DNA of 64,000 nt from Asterias rubens (taxonomy: Eukaryota; Echinodermata; Asteroidea; Forcipulatida; Asteriidae). A program made the position numbers and the translations under genes. Positions 33,014 to 45,165 of the stretch are shown one piece after another. The notes below the pieces were generated by a model that saw nothing but the letters and a program-made list of their open reading frames with translations, made no database searches and had not been told where the DNA came from. Positions within the stretch are counted from its first letter, which is position 1. Each line of letters begins with the position of its first letter. The stretch spans positions 14,387,047-14,451,046 of the forward strand of contig NC_047066.1 in NCBI RefSeq assembly GCF_902459465.1, in the 5' to 3' direction.

Positions 33014-36010
33014 ACAAACCAAAACAACTAAAACAATAGTATCATAGCATGCACATTACCCTAGTTCATGTACATTGTAGCTTTGGTTTTACTGGAAGTG
33101 AACACTGTAGATGTACCTTGTTTTTGATTTAGCAGAGAATCTGGACAAACAATTTCCTAATCCTGAATACAACCTTGAAGAGCATCCACAATCTGAAATG
33201 TCTGAAGCCAAAGGCAAAGGAGGCAATATGGCATGATGTACATTACGTTGTTTCAGAACAAAAAGGTTGTAAATCTCCTAAATTACTGTTTACGTGAAAC
33301 GCTTGTGAAAATGTTTTTAAAAAATCAATGGAGGTTAAAGGAACACGTTGCCTTGGATCGGACGAGTTGGTCTATAAAAAGCGTTTGTAACTGTTTGTTA
33401 TAAAATGCATTTGGTTGGAAAGATGTTTTAAAGGTAGAATACATACAAATTTGCCTCGAAATTGCGTGGTTTTCCTTTTACTTTGCGAACTAACACGGTC
33501 GGCCATTTATGGGAGTCAATATTTGACTTCCATTAGCCGACCGTGTTAGTCGACGAGGTAAAAGGAAAACTGGCAATTTCGTGGCATGTTTGTGTGGATC
33601 ATTGTATTCTACTTTTACAATATCTCATGCTTTTTATAACAAATGGTTACAAATGCTTTTCAAAGACCAACTCGACCGCTCAAAGGCAACGTGTTCCTAT
33701 AAGATGTTATGTTGTTCCACTGTGACTTTTATGCCAGATACAAATTTGTTGAGGAATCACGATTAGATACAAGACGAACTGTACAAATATACTCAATAAC
33801 CAAAAATTACCTTGTTGCACCATGGTCGCATGGACACAACAATTTCATCAGTGAAGCAGATTATGATGTACTTTTATATTACACCGCTTGCTAGTTCTGT
33901 TTTCTGGTTGGCTGAAACACGGTCACATGCATGAGATTTACGCCACCAGGAACTAGACCCACATTGAGACATTGTGTGTACGCTTTGCAGGAAATAGTTC
34001 CATGTGTGGGCAATAGACTTATAATTTTTGACTGGTTACAGCGCCCTCTCTTGACATGAATGATGGACTAGCAACTAAAAAGTTTCTTTCTTATTTCACA
34101 TTTTTGACCCAAGGTGTTGTAAAACAAATTATGGACTGGCACATTATGGACCGGCCTAGTTCAGTAAATAGTGTACGTCTATTCCCCCTCGGGCCTGTGA
34201 GTGACCAGAGGAGGGACCTTTTTCCCTCAGCCTTCAGCCTTAGGAAATAGGTCCCTCTCCTGGTCACTCAAAGTCCCTTGGAGGAATAGACATGCAATAT
34301 TTACCTCATTGCCAGTCAACAAGTGTTCAATAACATGTGAATGGCTTATAATGTACAATATAGTTCAACATGCACTAAAAGGCATGGTTGTTCAATAAGG
34401 TCACTTTCATATTAATAGTTATTTTTTATTTTTAATGCCTGTAAATGGGAATCAGAATGTACTAAAACTACTGTTTAAATAAACTGATGATTATTGTAAA
34501 TTTTCTTTTACTACTATTATTATATTAAAACATTCTATTTTGCTTGTACAATAAATTGTGACTAAAACACAATTCATCTCTATCATCTGCTCTCACAGAC
34601 CTGTTCACTTCGTTTTTGAAAAGGGCAAGGGCACCAAGGCATTTCTCCTTGGTAAGGGCACCATTAGCCAGGAGAAATTTTAGGTCATGCACAGTGTGGG
34701 ATGTTCTTTGTGTATGAAAAGCCCGGCTCGTATATTCTGCGAATGTGAAGCGAATTTTGACGTCGCAAGCTGTTTTCATGTTTTCATATTATTATGTTTC
34801 GCGTTGAGCAGGCGTTGTGGAGGCAAGTAACACAAAATTACTCGTTGTGAATTTGTGACGTCAAAATTTGTATCGCATTCACAGGAATGTACATGTATGA
34901 ACCGGGCTTTATACACAGAATACTGTGAAACGGATAGGGATAGTGCAAGCTGCGCACAGGTGTGCAGAAATTGTGCAGGTGAAAATGTCACGCATCACAG
35001 TGATGTGTGATGACCGTGTCCATCCGCGACCCAATTAACACACCAGAGGGTGGGCAAGGGGGGGGGGGGGGGGCACTTTGAGGCAATCTGACACGTCTTA
35101 CGACCTTGTCGCACGAGGCAACTATAGATGGAGACCAAGGACAAAACAGACACGGGAAAGTAAAAGGTCTTCACAGGGGAATTCTAAAGACTGGGCCCAT
35201 GCTCTACACAAGGAAATTTTTGTGTAAAAATGTATGGGAAACTTGTGCAGGGACAAAGGAAAGAACAAAAGCACGCTCTTGAAAACATACACTTCCAGAC
35301 GATTAAGCTTTCAGAGTTTTGGTGGGAATAGAATATGCTGAGTTCCCTTGATGGGAAAATTATCTATAGCAAACTAAACAACAAATAAACAAGTAAACAA
35401 GCCTACAAACAACAAACCCTTTTTATTTTACTATCACTACATCAGCAATATTCTAGACCACAAAACTGTCTAATTACTTACAGACAAAAAGTGTTGGGCA
35501 TAAAGTGTACAATAAGTGCATAAATTCCTTGATTCTATATTCTTGATGGCACCATGCAGCATGAGATCATTTGTATGTCACAATAAATGTTTATTTATCG
35601 TAAAAAAAAAAATATCTGACAACAGAAAGATTTTGTTTTGTTTATAGTAATGTAACAACGCACAATGAGTTGTCAGTAGTCACTGATCCATTAAAACACT
35701 AATGGAAACCCAACACAAACACACATTGTACTTTGTACACTCACTTGTAAAACAGTTGTCATGGTTATGGGTTACTATAAATACAGGCCTGGAATGTCAT
35801 CTTTGAGAGGGCAAGGCCCTTTTCATTTTGTAAAAGTCACTTCCATTCCATTCCATAGGAACCTTTTATTTGAAAGGGGCACCAAGGCTAAGACTAGAGA
35901 GCAGTAGATGCTATGGCCTCCACAGCCCTTCCAGGTCTGTGTACACGATAGGCGTAATTGTATTGTATACTGTACAGGTATACTACACTTGACAGTGACA
36001 TCATTGGATC
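33014..36010. repeat. Type B spacer between G5 and G6
   Basis: No gene. Aligns with 26395-30407 without the insertion. It has a foldback (33340-33697), a repeat fragment near 34623-34641, a poly-G run near 35058-35071, and AT-rich runs. Confidence 0.7.
33340..33697. repeat. Foldback element downstream of G5
   Basis: Ends GGAACACGTTGCCTT and AGGCAACGTGTTCC, centre GGGAGTCAATATTTGACTTCC; one arm has lost the AATGATCC block, as in the G4 copy. Confidence 0.85.
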
Positions 36011-36018
36011 TATAAATA
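36011..36018 (+). promoter_or_regulatory. Candidate TATA box of G6
   Basis: TATAAATA in the conserved block, 206 bp before the donor at 36217, the same spacing as in G5. Confidence 0.4.
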
Positions 36019-36216
36019 GAAAGGGGAATTTTCTTTCAGGGAGTGATGAGCAATAATGCCAACTACAGTGTACATGGTACTATGGACTAGAGCATCACAC
36101 AGACCCAGCACTAACAGTGTACAGTAAGCCAAGACAGAAGTCACAGCTTTGGGGTGAAAACTGATGAAGAAAGACCTCCAACAACACCAAGAAATTGCTT
36201 GAAACCTTACACAATC

Positions 36217-37574
36217 GTAAGTACTTGTTAGTCCATGAACTGTAGGGACAATTATTTAGACTGAGGTAAAATAGTTTGCATGTGAATGTTGGCAAAGGTA
36301 TACAATGTCACTGCCTTTGTTATCTTTTGTTATAACTTTTGTTATCTTCAGAACCCCTTACGAGCTCCTTCCACACTAAATGAATATCCCAGAAAATTCC
36401 CTAGAAGATTTACTTGGCCTTTTCACACACTTGAAATTCCTTGGGAAGGGAAATTACTTTGAATTTTCATAACTCAAGCACGGATGACGTCATCATGACG
36501 TAACTTCAACGGTTTCTTCTCCTAATGAATTAACTATGTGCGAAGTTTCAAGTTCATACAACCTTGGGAAAGATGTTTTTGTGAGGGGACAAAGAAGATT
36601 CAGAAGAAGAAGAAGAAGAAGAAGTATTAAGAAGTAAAAAACTGAACAAAAATAAGAGGTGTTCCGGGCTGTTGGCCCGAACACCTAATAATAAAAACAA
36701 GGCTATAATTTTGACACAACATGGTGTGCTGTAGTACAGTAGCCCCATAACAAGTCATTCACAGAATGGTTAGTCTGACTACCCCCCCCCCCCCCTAAGT
36801 GCAGCAGCAAAACAATTGAGTCGTAGAGAATGTATTTGTTAAAAGATGTTTTTATGATTGTAACTCAACAAAAAGGCAATACATACATTATAAATTTATT
36901 AAGTGTGTCGGGAAGTTTTTGTTGTGTGCAAAGGAAATTGCAGTTATTGCTGGCAAACAACTGTAGAAATGTTCACCTCTCAATGGCCATACATGTATTT
37001 AACAAGTTTAAGCGTTACATTAGCCCAAAATGTCGGACTCTTGTTTTTAAAAGTACACTGTATGCTTGTGGGTGGGGTTAAGCCAACCCCCGGATTTGCA
37101 TCTTGAGTGTATTTCCCGAGAAAATAGCATCAATTAGGAAAAACAAACATGGGGAGGTGGTGGGGTTATAAAAAAATTAAGGAATTTCCTTCTGTTTTTT
37201 TTTCTGGGAGTTGTTTTTGTAGTTGAAAGGGGCTCATTTAATTAATTAGTCAAAAGTTCTTGCCTTTTTGTTTTTCTTTCTTTTCTTTTTTCTTGTTTTG
37301 ACCCTGGGATGCTTAAAGCACTCAATATTCAAACTATAATAACTGCCTGGCAAGCTGTTTCACAATTAAATGTGTAACTATTGAGAAGATCATAGAGTAA
37401 GGACAGAGGTGAGAAGATGAACAATGCAAAATTACGTACAAAATGTGTAAGAACATGGTTCCAGCACCTTGTATTTTGCGCAAGTACAATCACCTGAAAT
37501 CATAACACATTGAAAGATACAATATGAGTAGATCGAACTAACAGTATAGTTAATTGATATTTTTGCACCAACAG
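36217..37574 (+). other. Putative 5'UTR intron of G6
   Basis: ACAATC|GTAAGTAC to CACCAACAG|. The interior is unique in the array between about 36300 and 37290: an AGAAGA microsatellite (36603-36623), a poly-C run (36783-36795), and AT-rich sequence with no recognisable coding region. Confidence 0.45.
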
Positions 37575-37594
37575 GGAAAGATCGTAACAAGCTC

Positions 37595-39589
37595 ATGTCA
37601 AAGATGGCTGCCAGTATCACAGTCACTTCAGTGCTTGATAAGATCAGTAAGGATCATCTAGAATGTCCAATATGCACCAATCGCTTCATCAATCCAACAA
37701 TGCTAGACTGTCTACACAGCTTCTGCTTCACATGCCTCAAGGAGCTTCACCAACAAGATCCTAAAAACTCCATCCTACTGTGTCCTCTGTGCAGAAAGAA
37801 AACAACACTAGAAGACAACAAGGTTGACAGTCTACCTCAGGACTTTAAACTCAATGCCCTGGTGGATGAGTTTACTGTTCAGGAGCAACTCATGGAGGGT
37901 CATGGGTCAGAGGTCAAATGTCAAGCCTGTGAAAGAGATCATACGGCTGTTTCCAGATGTATTGACTGTGACAATTTTATTTGCCAAGAATGTCAACAAG
38001 CACATCAGCATTTTGCTACCTTGAAATCACATAAGATCTACTCACTTGCTCAACTGCAATCAGGTGTAGTAACTTACCGCAGTAAAATCAGGGAATACAT
38101 TCCAAAGTGTGGCAAGCACAGTGATCAGACTCTCAACATCTACTGCAACACATGCCAGAAGTTAGAATGCACAACATGTACTGTTCTTGATCATGGAAAT
38201 CCAAAACATGACCTTATTGGTATACCTGAGGCTTTAGACAAATGCAAACAGGAAGTCGCAGAGCTGGTTGCAATCGCTGAGAGTTGCAAGGCTGATATTC
38301 AAACTGCCATGGAACAAGCCAGTGAGTCTCGCAAGAAACTGGAATCTTCATATGCTGAAACCAATATGAAAATCTCCCAGAAGGCTGCCAAGGAGAGAGC
38401 AAAGATCACCGAAGAGGAAAAGCAGCTGAAGCAAGAGGCAGAGAGTGTTTACAAAGACAGAGTCCAGACATTTGAAACTGCAGAGGCAACCAACACAAAA
38501 GAAGTGACCCAGGTAGAGCACAAGCTGGATGAAGTGAATCAGTTCATGACCCAAGCAAGCTCTCACGAGATTATGGATTTCAAACTGAAACTTATAAACA
38601 ATCTTGATGAACTAACTAAGAAACAAGGTGAGATTGTGTCTGACAGGCTTTCCTTTCTTGAGTTTGAAGAAGGTGAAAGGTCAGTGGGAAGACTGGTGCT
38701 GGAAGATGATCAACAAGCTAAAGCAGAGGCTCAGGCCAAGGAACATGAAACAATCCATACAAAACAGGAGTGGAAACTGAAGGAAAGTGTTAGTAAAATT
38801 GGGAACACAATATTTAAGTGGGCGAAATCGGTTGCAGCTTTCTCCGACAATGAAATAGTAGTACTAGATACAACACACAATGCATTGTTTTCATTAAAAC
38901 CTCAATTAGCAGCAGACAAATCACAATCTACTCACTGCCTACAAAGATTAAAAGTCACAGGACTTACTAAACCAACAGCACTCACTGTGGACAATAATGA
39001 TCACCTGTATGTGATTGACAAAAGAGAAGTCAAGGTTTTTAACAGGAAATATATGCCCCTCTATCAGTTCCAACTAAGTGTAAGAGACTTCTCCCCATCA
39101 TGCCTTGCAGTGGATGAAAACAATCTCATAGCAGTGGGTTATAAAGAAGGGCAGAAGATCTCACTCTACAACCCTGATGGATCACTCAGCAGAACATTCT
39201 CTACTAAAGTAAATGTACACTATTTGACTTCATACAAGGAGAGGATTATCTACAGCAGTAGAGGTGATACACATTTACACTCAGTTGATTATAAGGGTGG
39301 AAAGGTGTTCTCAGGAGATACTGATCAGTCTGAATCATCCTATGGTGTGTGCTGTGATAAAGATGGAAGTATCTTTGTTGCTCAATATAATAGGACAACA
39401 CAAAACAATAGAATATGTCAGTACAGTCCTGATGGCATTGGATGTGTCATTGAGGATTGTGGTAACGCCTATGACATCACATTCACACCATCAGGCAATC
39501 TTGTAGTGGCAGCAAAAACATCAGTAAACATCTTCCAAGTTGTTTCCCGGTACAACAGTAAGACCTCACCTTGGAACATGCTAAAGTGA
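37595..39589 (+). CDS. TRIM-NHL protein G6, last gene of the array
   Basis: 664 residues from MSKMAAS; the internal ATG at 37604 is the alternative start. All RING and B-box ligands are present. Private coiled-coil changes include AIAESCKADIQ. The propeller entry ESVSKIGNTIFKWAKS is shared with G4 at the DNA level. Later blades are its own (GYKEGQKISLYNPDGSLSRTF, FSGDTDQSESSYG), and two residues are deleted in the last repeat (PDGIGC instead of PDGKYIGC). It ends RYNSKTSPWNMLK with one Cys to Trp change relative to G5. The following spacer is the last recognisable array spacer, so this gene marks the right end of the cluster. Presumed RING-type E3 ligase; partner unknown. Confidence 0.93.
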   Translation: MSKMAASITVTSVLDKISKDHLECPICTNRFINPTMLDCLHSFCFTCLKELHQQDPKNSILLCPLCRKKTTLEDNKVDSLPQDFKLNALVDEFTVQEQLMEGHGSEVKCQACERDHTAVSRCIDCDNFICQECQQAHQHFATLKSHKIYSLAQLQSGVVTYRSKIREYIPKCGKHSDQTLNIYCNTCQKLECTTCTVLDHGNPKHDLIGIPEALDKCKQEVAELVAIAESCKADIQTAMEQASESRKKLESSYAETNMKISQKAAKERAKITEEEKQLKQEAESVYKDRVQTFETAEATNTKEVTQVEHKLDEVNQFMTQASSHEIMDFKLKLINNLDELTKKQGEIVSDRLSFLEFEEGERSVGRLVLEDDQQAKAEAQAKEHETIHTKQEWKLKESVSKIGNTIFKWAKSVAAFSDNEIVVLDTTHNALFSLKPQLAADKSQSTHCLQRLKVTGLTKPTALTVDNNDHLYVIDKREVKVFNRKYMPLYQFQLSVRDFSPSCLAVDENNLIAVGYKEGQKISLYNPDGSLSRTFSTKVNVHYLTSYKERIIYSSRGDTHLHSVDYKGGKVFSGDTDQSESSYGVCCDKDGSIFVAQYNRTTQNNRICQYSPDGIGCVIEDCGNAYDITFTPSGNLVVAAKTSVNIFQVVSRYNSKTSPWNMLK

Positions 39590-41757
39590 ACAAACCAAAA
39601 CAACTAAAACAATAGTATCATAGCATGCACATTACCCTAGTTCATGTACATTGTAGCTTTGGTTTTACTGGAAGTGAACACTGTAGATGTACCTTGTTTT
39701 TGATTTAGCAGAGAATCTGGACAAACAATTTCCTTATCCTGAATACAACCTTGAAGAGCATCCACAATCTGAAATGTCTGAAGCCAAAGGCAAAGGAGGC
39801 AATATGGCATGATGTACATTACGTTGTTTCAGAACAAAAAGGTTGTAAATCTCCTAAATTACTGTTTACGTGAAACGCTTGCCTTGGATCGGACGAGTTG
39901 GTCTATAAAAAGCGTTTGTAACTGTTTGTTATAAAATGCATTTGGTTGGAAAGATGTTTAAAAGGTAGAATACAATGATCCACACAAATTTGCCTCGAAA
40001 TTGCGTGGTTTTCCTTTTACTTTGCGAACTAACACGGTCGGTCATTTATGGGAGTCAATATTTGACTTCCATTAGCCGACCGTGTTAGTCGACGAGGTAA
40101 AACAAAAACTGGCAATTTCGTGGCATGTTTGTGTGGATCATTGTATTGTACTTTTACAACATCTTATGCTTTTTATAACAAATGGTTACAAACGCTTTTC
40201 AAAGACCAACTCGACCGCTCAAAAGGCAACGTGTTCCTATAAGATATTATGTTGTTCCACTGTGACTTTTATGCCAGATACAAATTTGTTGAGGAATCAC
40301 GATTAGATACAAGACGAACTGTACAAATATACTCAATAACCCAAAATAACCTTGTTGCACCATGGTCGCATGGACACAACAATTTCATCAGTGAAGCAGA
40401 TTATTATGTACTTTTATATTACACCGCTTGCTAGTTCTGTTTTCTGGTTGGCTGAAACACGGTCACATGCATGAGATTTACGCCATCAGGAACTAGACCT
40501 GCATTGAGACACTGTGTGTGTACGCTTTGCAGGAAATAGTTCCATGTGTGGGCAATAGACTTATAATTTTTGACTGGTTACAGCGCCCTCTCTTGACATG
40601 AATGATGGACTAGCAACTAAAAAGTTTCTTTCTTATTTCACATTTTTGACCCAAGGTGTTATAAAACAAATTATGGACTGGCACATTATGGACTGGCCTA
40701 ATTCAGTAAATAGTGTACGTCTATTCCCCCTCGGGCCTGTGAGTGACCAGAGGAGGGACCTATTTCCCTCAGCCTTCAGCCTTAGGAAATAGGTCCCTCT
40801 CCTGGTCCTGCAGGAATAGACATGCAATATTTACCTCATTGCCAGTCAACAAGTGTTCAACAACATGTGAATGGCCTATAATGTACAATATGTAGTTCAA
40901 CATGCACTAAAAGGCACGTTTGTTCAATAAGGTCACATTCATATTAATAATTATTTTAAATTTTTAATGCCTGTAAATGGGAATCAGAATGTACTAAAAC
41001 TAAAATAAACTGATAATTATTGTAAATTTTCTTTTACAACTATTTTTATATTAAAACATTATATTTTGCTTGTCAAATAAATTGTGACTAAAACACAATT
41101 CATCTCTATAATCTGCTCTAACAGACCTGTTCACTTTGTTTTTGAAAGGACAAGGGCACCAAGGCATAAGGGCACCATTAGCCAGGAGAAATCTTAGGTC
41201 ATGCACAGTGTGTACTTTGTGTATGAAAAGCCCTGCTCCTATGTACATGTACTTCCTGCGAATGCGAAGCGAATTTTGAAATCGCAAGCTGTTTTCATGT
41301 TTTGCAAATCACTTGTTGTTAATTTGTGACGTCAACAATTTTATTGCATTTGCATTCGCAGGAAGTACGAATCTGGCTTTATACCACAGAGTACTGTGAA
41401 ATGGTTTGGAATAGTGCAATCTGCGTACAGGTGCAGAAAGTTGTGCAGGTGGAAATGTCACGCATCACGTTGATGTGTGATGAGCGTGTCCATCCGCACC
41501 CCAATTAACACACCTGAGGGTGGGCAAGGGGGGGGGGGGGGTGCACTTTGAGGCAATCTGACACGTCTTACGACCTTGTCGCACAAGGCAACTTTTACAG
41601 GCATCTATAGATGGAGACCAAGGAAAAAACAGACACGGGAAAGTAAAAGGTCTTCACAGGGGAATTCTAAAGACTGGGCCCGTGCTCTACACAAGGAAAT
41701 TTTTGTGTAAAATGTATGGGAAACTTGTACAAAGGAAAGAACAAAAGCACGCTCCAC
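39590..41757. repeat. Last type B spacer, after G6
   Basis: Aligns with the spacers after G4 and G5 until AAAAGCACGCTC at about 41755, where similarity stops. It contains a foldback that has lost part of its left arm, the GGGCACCAAGGCA fragment near 41154-41166 and a poly-G run near 41529-41541. No gene. Confidence 0.7.
39881..40237. repeat. Foldback element downstream of G6, left end truncated
   Basis: Starts inside the arm at GCCTTGGATCGG after a short deletion (GGAACACGTT missing); the right end AGGCAACGTGTTCC is complete. Confidence 0.8.
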
Positions 41758-43021
41758 AAGGATGCGTTTTGAGATTGCGTGGTCCTGTCTTCAGCATGCA
41801 TTTATTGTAACAACCCTGGCTAGCTCAAAACAGCCACATCGACGCACTGAGTCCACCATATATCTCACACCATGCATGCATGCACACAGTATAGCCTGGG
41901 TGGGTAGCGCAATAGTGCACTTGCAAAACAAACTAAACAAAAACAGATAAATAACGGAGAAGAAAAAAAACCCACACCAATGCCTTGGTAAATTCTACTG
42001 TAGTGGGTACAGTGAATGGTCCCGCCATGATTTAGCACAAAGCACCCACAACACCATCAGTGGGTGCCTCTTAATTTTCAATGATTGTTTATTCAGGCAA
42101 AATATCACCATGCACTGCCAGGAAATTATACAAAATCCAAGGCTTGTACATGATCTGAGTAAATGTTGAAATGCAGTCAACCATTTTCTCATTGGTAAGA
42201 GTGTTTTCTCATTTTCATGCTACTTCGCATGAAAAGCAGTTTCTTTCTTGAGGACAACACAAGAAATAATACAAAGAAGCACATTCTTTTGTTTCTATGA
42301 AATTTATTAATATTAAAGCATGGGGAAATTGCCGCGAACAAAACCCAATTGACATGCTTGATTGATTGGGGGAGTGGAGCAGTAGGGTGGGCGCTGAAGG
42401 ATGCACCAACTGTATAACAAACTCCAATAGAAACCAATGCTAAATGCTTACAAAATACGTAACAAATGTTTAGGCCCTAATGTCTCTCAGCCTCTTAAAA
42501 AACAAAAAAAATATTTCCAGAAAAATAAATGAGCTTGATAAGATTTCTGGTGGGACTTAAAACACTTCTGCCGTTGATGGCGCGCGTCACAATGTCAATG
42601 CTTTGACATCATGTATGGGAGTTTTCTTTGTTATACCTCTAGCTGCAACAGTTACAAAGCGGCTACAAATTGAAGCTCCCAACTATGACGTAACATGAGT
42701 GATTTCGTAACGGCGCTTTTTGGGAATCTTTCAGAAAAGCGCTGGTTAAGGGTATTCAAAATGATTGTTTTTTTTTACACGATTAAAATCTATTTATAGT
42801 CATACAGATATGACTTGATTTCCTTATTGATTGAAACATTTTAAATGAAATTCAGCAAAGTTCACGACTTGACATTTTCGTTCAACAGGTCTTTAAATTC
42901 ACTATCAGCATTTCTGGACAAAGTTGCTTCTTAAGTTTCGCGCATTATCGGTCACTCAGTGACGCTGTACTGTACAGTTTTTCTTGCAAGGTATCTGTGG
43001 GATTACATTTGAATTACATAT
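41758..43021. other. Decayed array spacer, no TRIM gene
   Basis: No gene recognised. From about 42390 the order of motifs follows the array spacer near 2530-2700 (GATGCACCAACT, ACCAATGCTAAA, TCTCTCAGCCTCTTAAAA, TTTCCAGA, TTGATGG) but with much more divergence. Confidence 0.5.
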
Positions 43022-43275
43022 GGTGGTTTACAATGTGCTGTGGTGCAATATGCTGCTGATCAGACCCTTCTCTTCAGGACTAGTGCCCTGGGTTCTTTTA
43101 TGTGCATTACACACACACACAAGACCAAGGGCTTTATGTCCCATCCGAAGGACGCAGCAATAATAGTGTAGTGTCTCGCCAAAGGACACAAGAGTTCCGA
43201 CTCTCGAACCCACACTCTGATAAACAGAAACACCAGAGCTTGAGTCGGGTGCTCTTATTTAGACCACGATACATC
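43022..43275 (-). mobile_element. tRNA-Leu-derived SINE (minus orientation)
   Basis: On the minus strand it starts with TAAGAGCACCCGACTCAAGC and has a B-box-like AGAGTGTGGGTTCGAGAG. Then come the body motif GATGGGACATAAAGCCCTTG, AGAACCCAGGGCAC and a tail ending near CACAGCACATTGTAAACCA. A better preserved relative lies at 57315-57620. Confidence 0.75.
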
Positions 43276-43516
43276 ACTACTGTATACATGTGTGCACAAT
43301 TTCTTTTTTCAAATTCTTCATGGCACCAGCTGAAGATAATCAGTACATGTCATAATAAAAGTTTAATAATTAATCCTTTTTTAAATGCAATTCTGTCAAC
43401 AGATGGCTGAAGAAAGCAGCGTTCTCCCTCAACAGTGGTCCGCTGGTTAAAGTTAAAACACTAGAGGACCAGTCAGAATTCACGCTATGTGGTCCAGCTG
43501 GCTAGCTTAGTTTAAA

Positions 43517-43814
43517 ATGGTTTCAAAAGCTTCTTTATTTCATTTGAAACATGCTTCCATTTTTTATGGCTACAGATCTTTTTCTTATGCCGCACCGTTT
43601 CTTTGGAATAGTCTTCACGTGCATTATCGCCAAGCTAATTCTTTACAATCTTTTAAGTCCCTGTTGAAAACTCAATTGTTTAAAGCTGCCTTTTTGTAAT
43701 TTGCTTATTTGTATCTTGTATCTTTTTATCATTGTTTATTTTATTGTTCTCTTTATGCGCTTAGAGGCTTTTTGCAATAGGCGCTTTACAAATGTCTTGT
43801 TATTATTATTATTA
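43517..43814 (+). mobile_element. Non-LTR retrotransposon 3' end (C-terminus of reverse transcriptase ORF)
   Basis: The translated segment YGYRSFSYAAPFLWNSL followed by SLQSFKSLLKTQLFKAAF is the typical tail of CR1/L2-like reverse transcriptase ORFs (usual form: RSF..AAP.LWNSLP, then FK..LKT.LF). It is followed by a 3'UTR ending GGCGCTTTACAAATG and a TATT-type microsatellite. A 5'-truncated fragment, not a functional gene. Confidence 0.8.
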
Positions 43815-43899
43815 GTGTAAAAGGTGATGGACTAGTGAAGTGCCAAGCTAGTATAAACTGGTCCTGTTGGCCAATGGCCAGTCACTTCGAAATTTAAGG

Positions 43900-44250
43900 G
43901 ATAACTCAGAAAAGATTGTGGTTGCTTGTAACTTCTATGGGAACCTTTTGAAAGGGCGTGAAGGCCAATACCAGAGGCAACAGAGGCGACGGCATCCGCA
44001 GCCTCCATAACTCCAGGCATCTTGTACATTGCACAGTGTTCAGACTTACATACATCATGCGCATTACGCATAAGTGCATTACACTAACTGTCATGACTGG
44101 TGTACGTATGTACTTTGTTCATGTAAGGGCAAGGAAATTTATCTGTATGTCAATACACTGCATCTGCATAATGACAGAAACCTTGAAGTTGAATTGGAGC
44201 ATTTCAAGGGGCACCAAGGCAATAACCTGGGGCATGAAGGCAATTGAGTT
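43900..44250. repeat. Fragments of the GGGCACCAAGGCA repeat in a decayed array spacer
   Basis: GGAACCTTTTGAAAGGG...GAGGCAACAGAGGCGACGGC and CATTTCAAGGGGCACCAAGG parallel the array spacer at 16005-16060 and the transposon relatives at 50322-50751. No coding signal. Confidence 0.5.
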
Positions 44251-44671
44251 CATTGCTTTACTATGTCATGAAACATCATACATAATTTGTACAATGTACA
44301 GTATTAACAATGTACAAAATGTAGGTCTAAAATGCACTTTTTGGATGAAAATATTGATAATTTTATACAAAGCAGGAAATACAGGAAATCATTTTTCCTC
44401 TTTGATCCATTAACATGTAAATCCTCAACTCTTTGGTCCAGCAATTAGCAATGAAATTAACGAGTATCTTCAGCTATGCATGAACAATACACAGTACCTC
44501 CCATTGTTTATACTGTAAATATACGCCATCTGTTCCAGCAGAGTTATCCTAGGCCTACTGCTTTGTTAACAATAACAGTCTGAATGCACACTCCAACTAA
44601 TGCACCCCTGCTCCAATCAAAGCATTGTTAAAATTTCATGTCAACATCTTGAATGATACGGTTAATGGTGT

Positions 44672-45150
44672 ATCACTTGGTGTCAAGCACAGTGGACTCA
44701 AGCAGATTGCTGATCTTGACACTTGTGTCCTTGAGCGAGACACTTAACCATTATTAAGAGAAACTATGTATAAATATAAATATGAATAGTAAGCTTGCGG
44801 GTACAACCATGAGTAAAATCTCTCTTGAAGGAGTGGTGGCTCTGAAAAGAGCCGGTTTGGTCTCAACAATTTGAACAGTATACTCTGCTCGTCTTCAGGA
44901 GCAGAGTATACTGTTCGAAACGTCGAGACCAAACCGGTTCTTTTCAGAGCCACCACTCCTTCAAAAGAGATTTTACTCATGGTTGTACCCGCAAGCTCAC
45001 TATTTATTTTTATAGTTTCTCCTATTCTCCAAACCCATGCAAAGCTTCAAACACCATTTAACCATTATTGCTTCATCCTTTGGATCGGGTGTATTGTAGA
45101 GCCTTTAGGCCCTCAGTGTTGTGTAAAATGCATTGTAAAAAGAAGAACCA
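44672..45150 (+). mobile_element. tRNA-derived SINE split by a foldback insertion
   Basis: Left part 44672-44755 (GTGGACTCAAGCAGATTGCT, CACTTGTGTCCTTGAGCGAG). Right part 45058-45150 (GCTTCATCCTTTGGATCGGG, GTAGAGCCTTTAGGCCC). Joined, they have the order of motifs seen in the SINE at 57315-57620. The break is at a 12-bp direct repeat. Confidence 0.7.
44756..45057. mobile_element. Penelope-like foldback insertion with 12-bp TSD
   Basis: TTAACCATTATT flanks both sides (44744-44755 and 45058-45069). The insert is two inverted arms of about 120 bp that meet at GAACAGTATACTCTGCTC and its complement. The arms carry GCTTGCGGGTACAACCATGA and the motif GAGCAGAGTATACTGTTC followed by GAAACGTC. A single-arm relative lies at 47262-47400. 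The Penelope assignment rests on the hammerhead-like motif and the inverted arrangement. Confidence 0.65.
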
Positions 45151-45165
45151 ACATTGCAAAGAGAT

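Noticed and set aside
42189-42437. Last malectin exon on the minus strand
   Set aside because: I looked for the GYYDNPK-like continuation and the acidic tail in minus-strand ORFs between 41.8 and 52.1 kb, including this one, and found nothing convincing.
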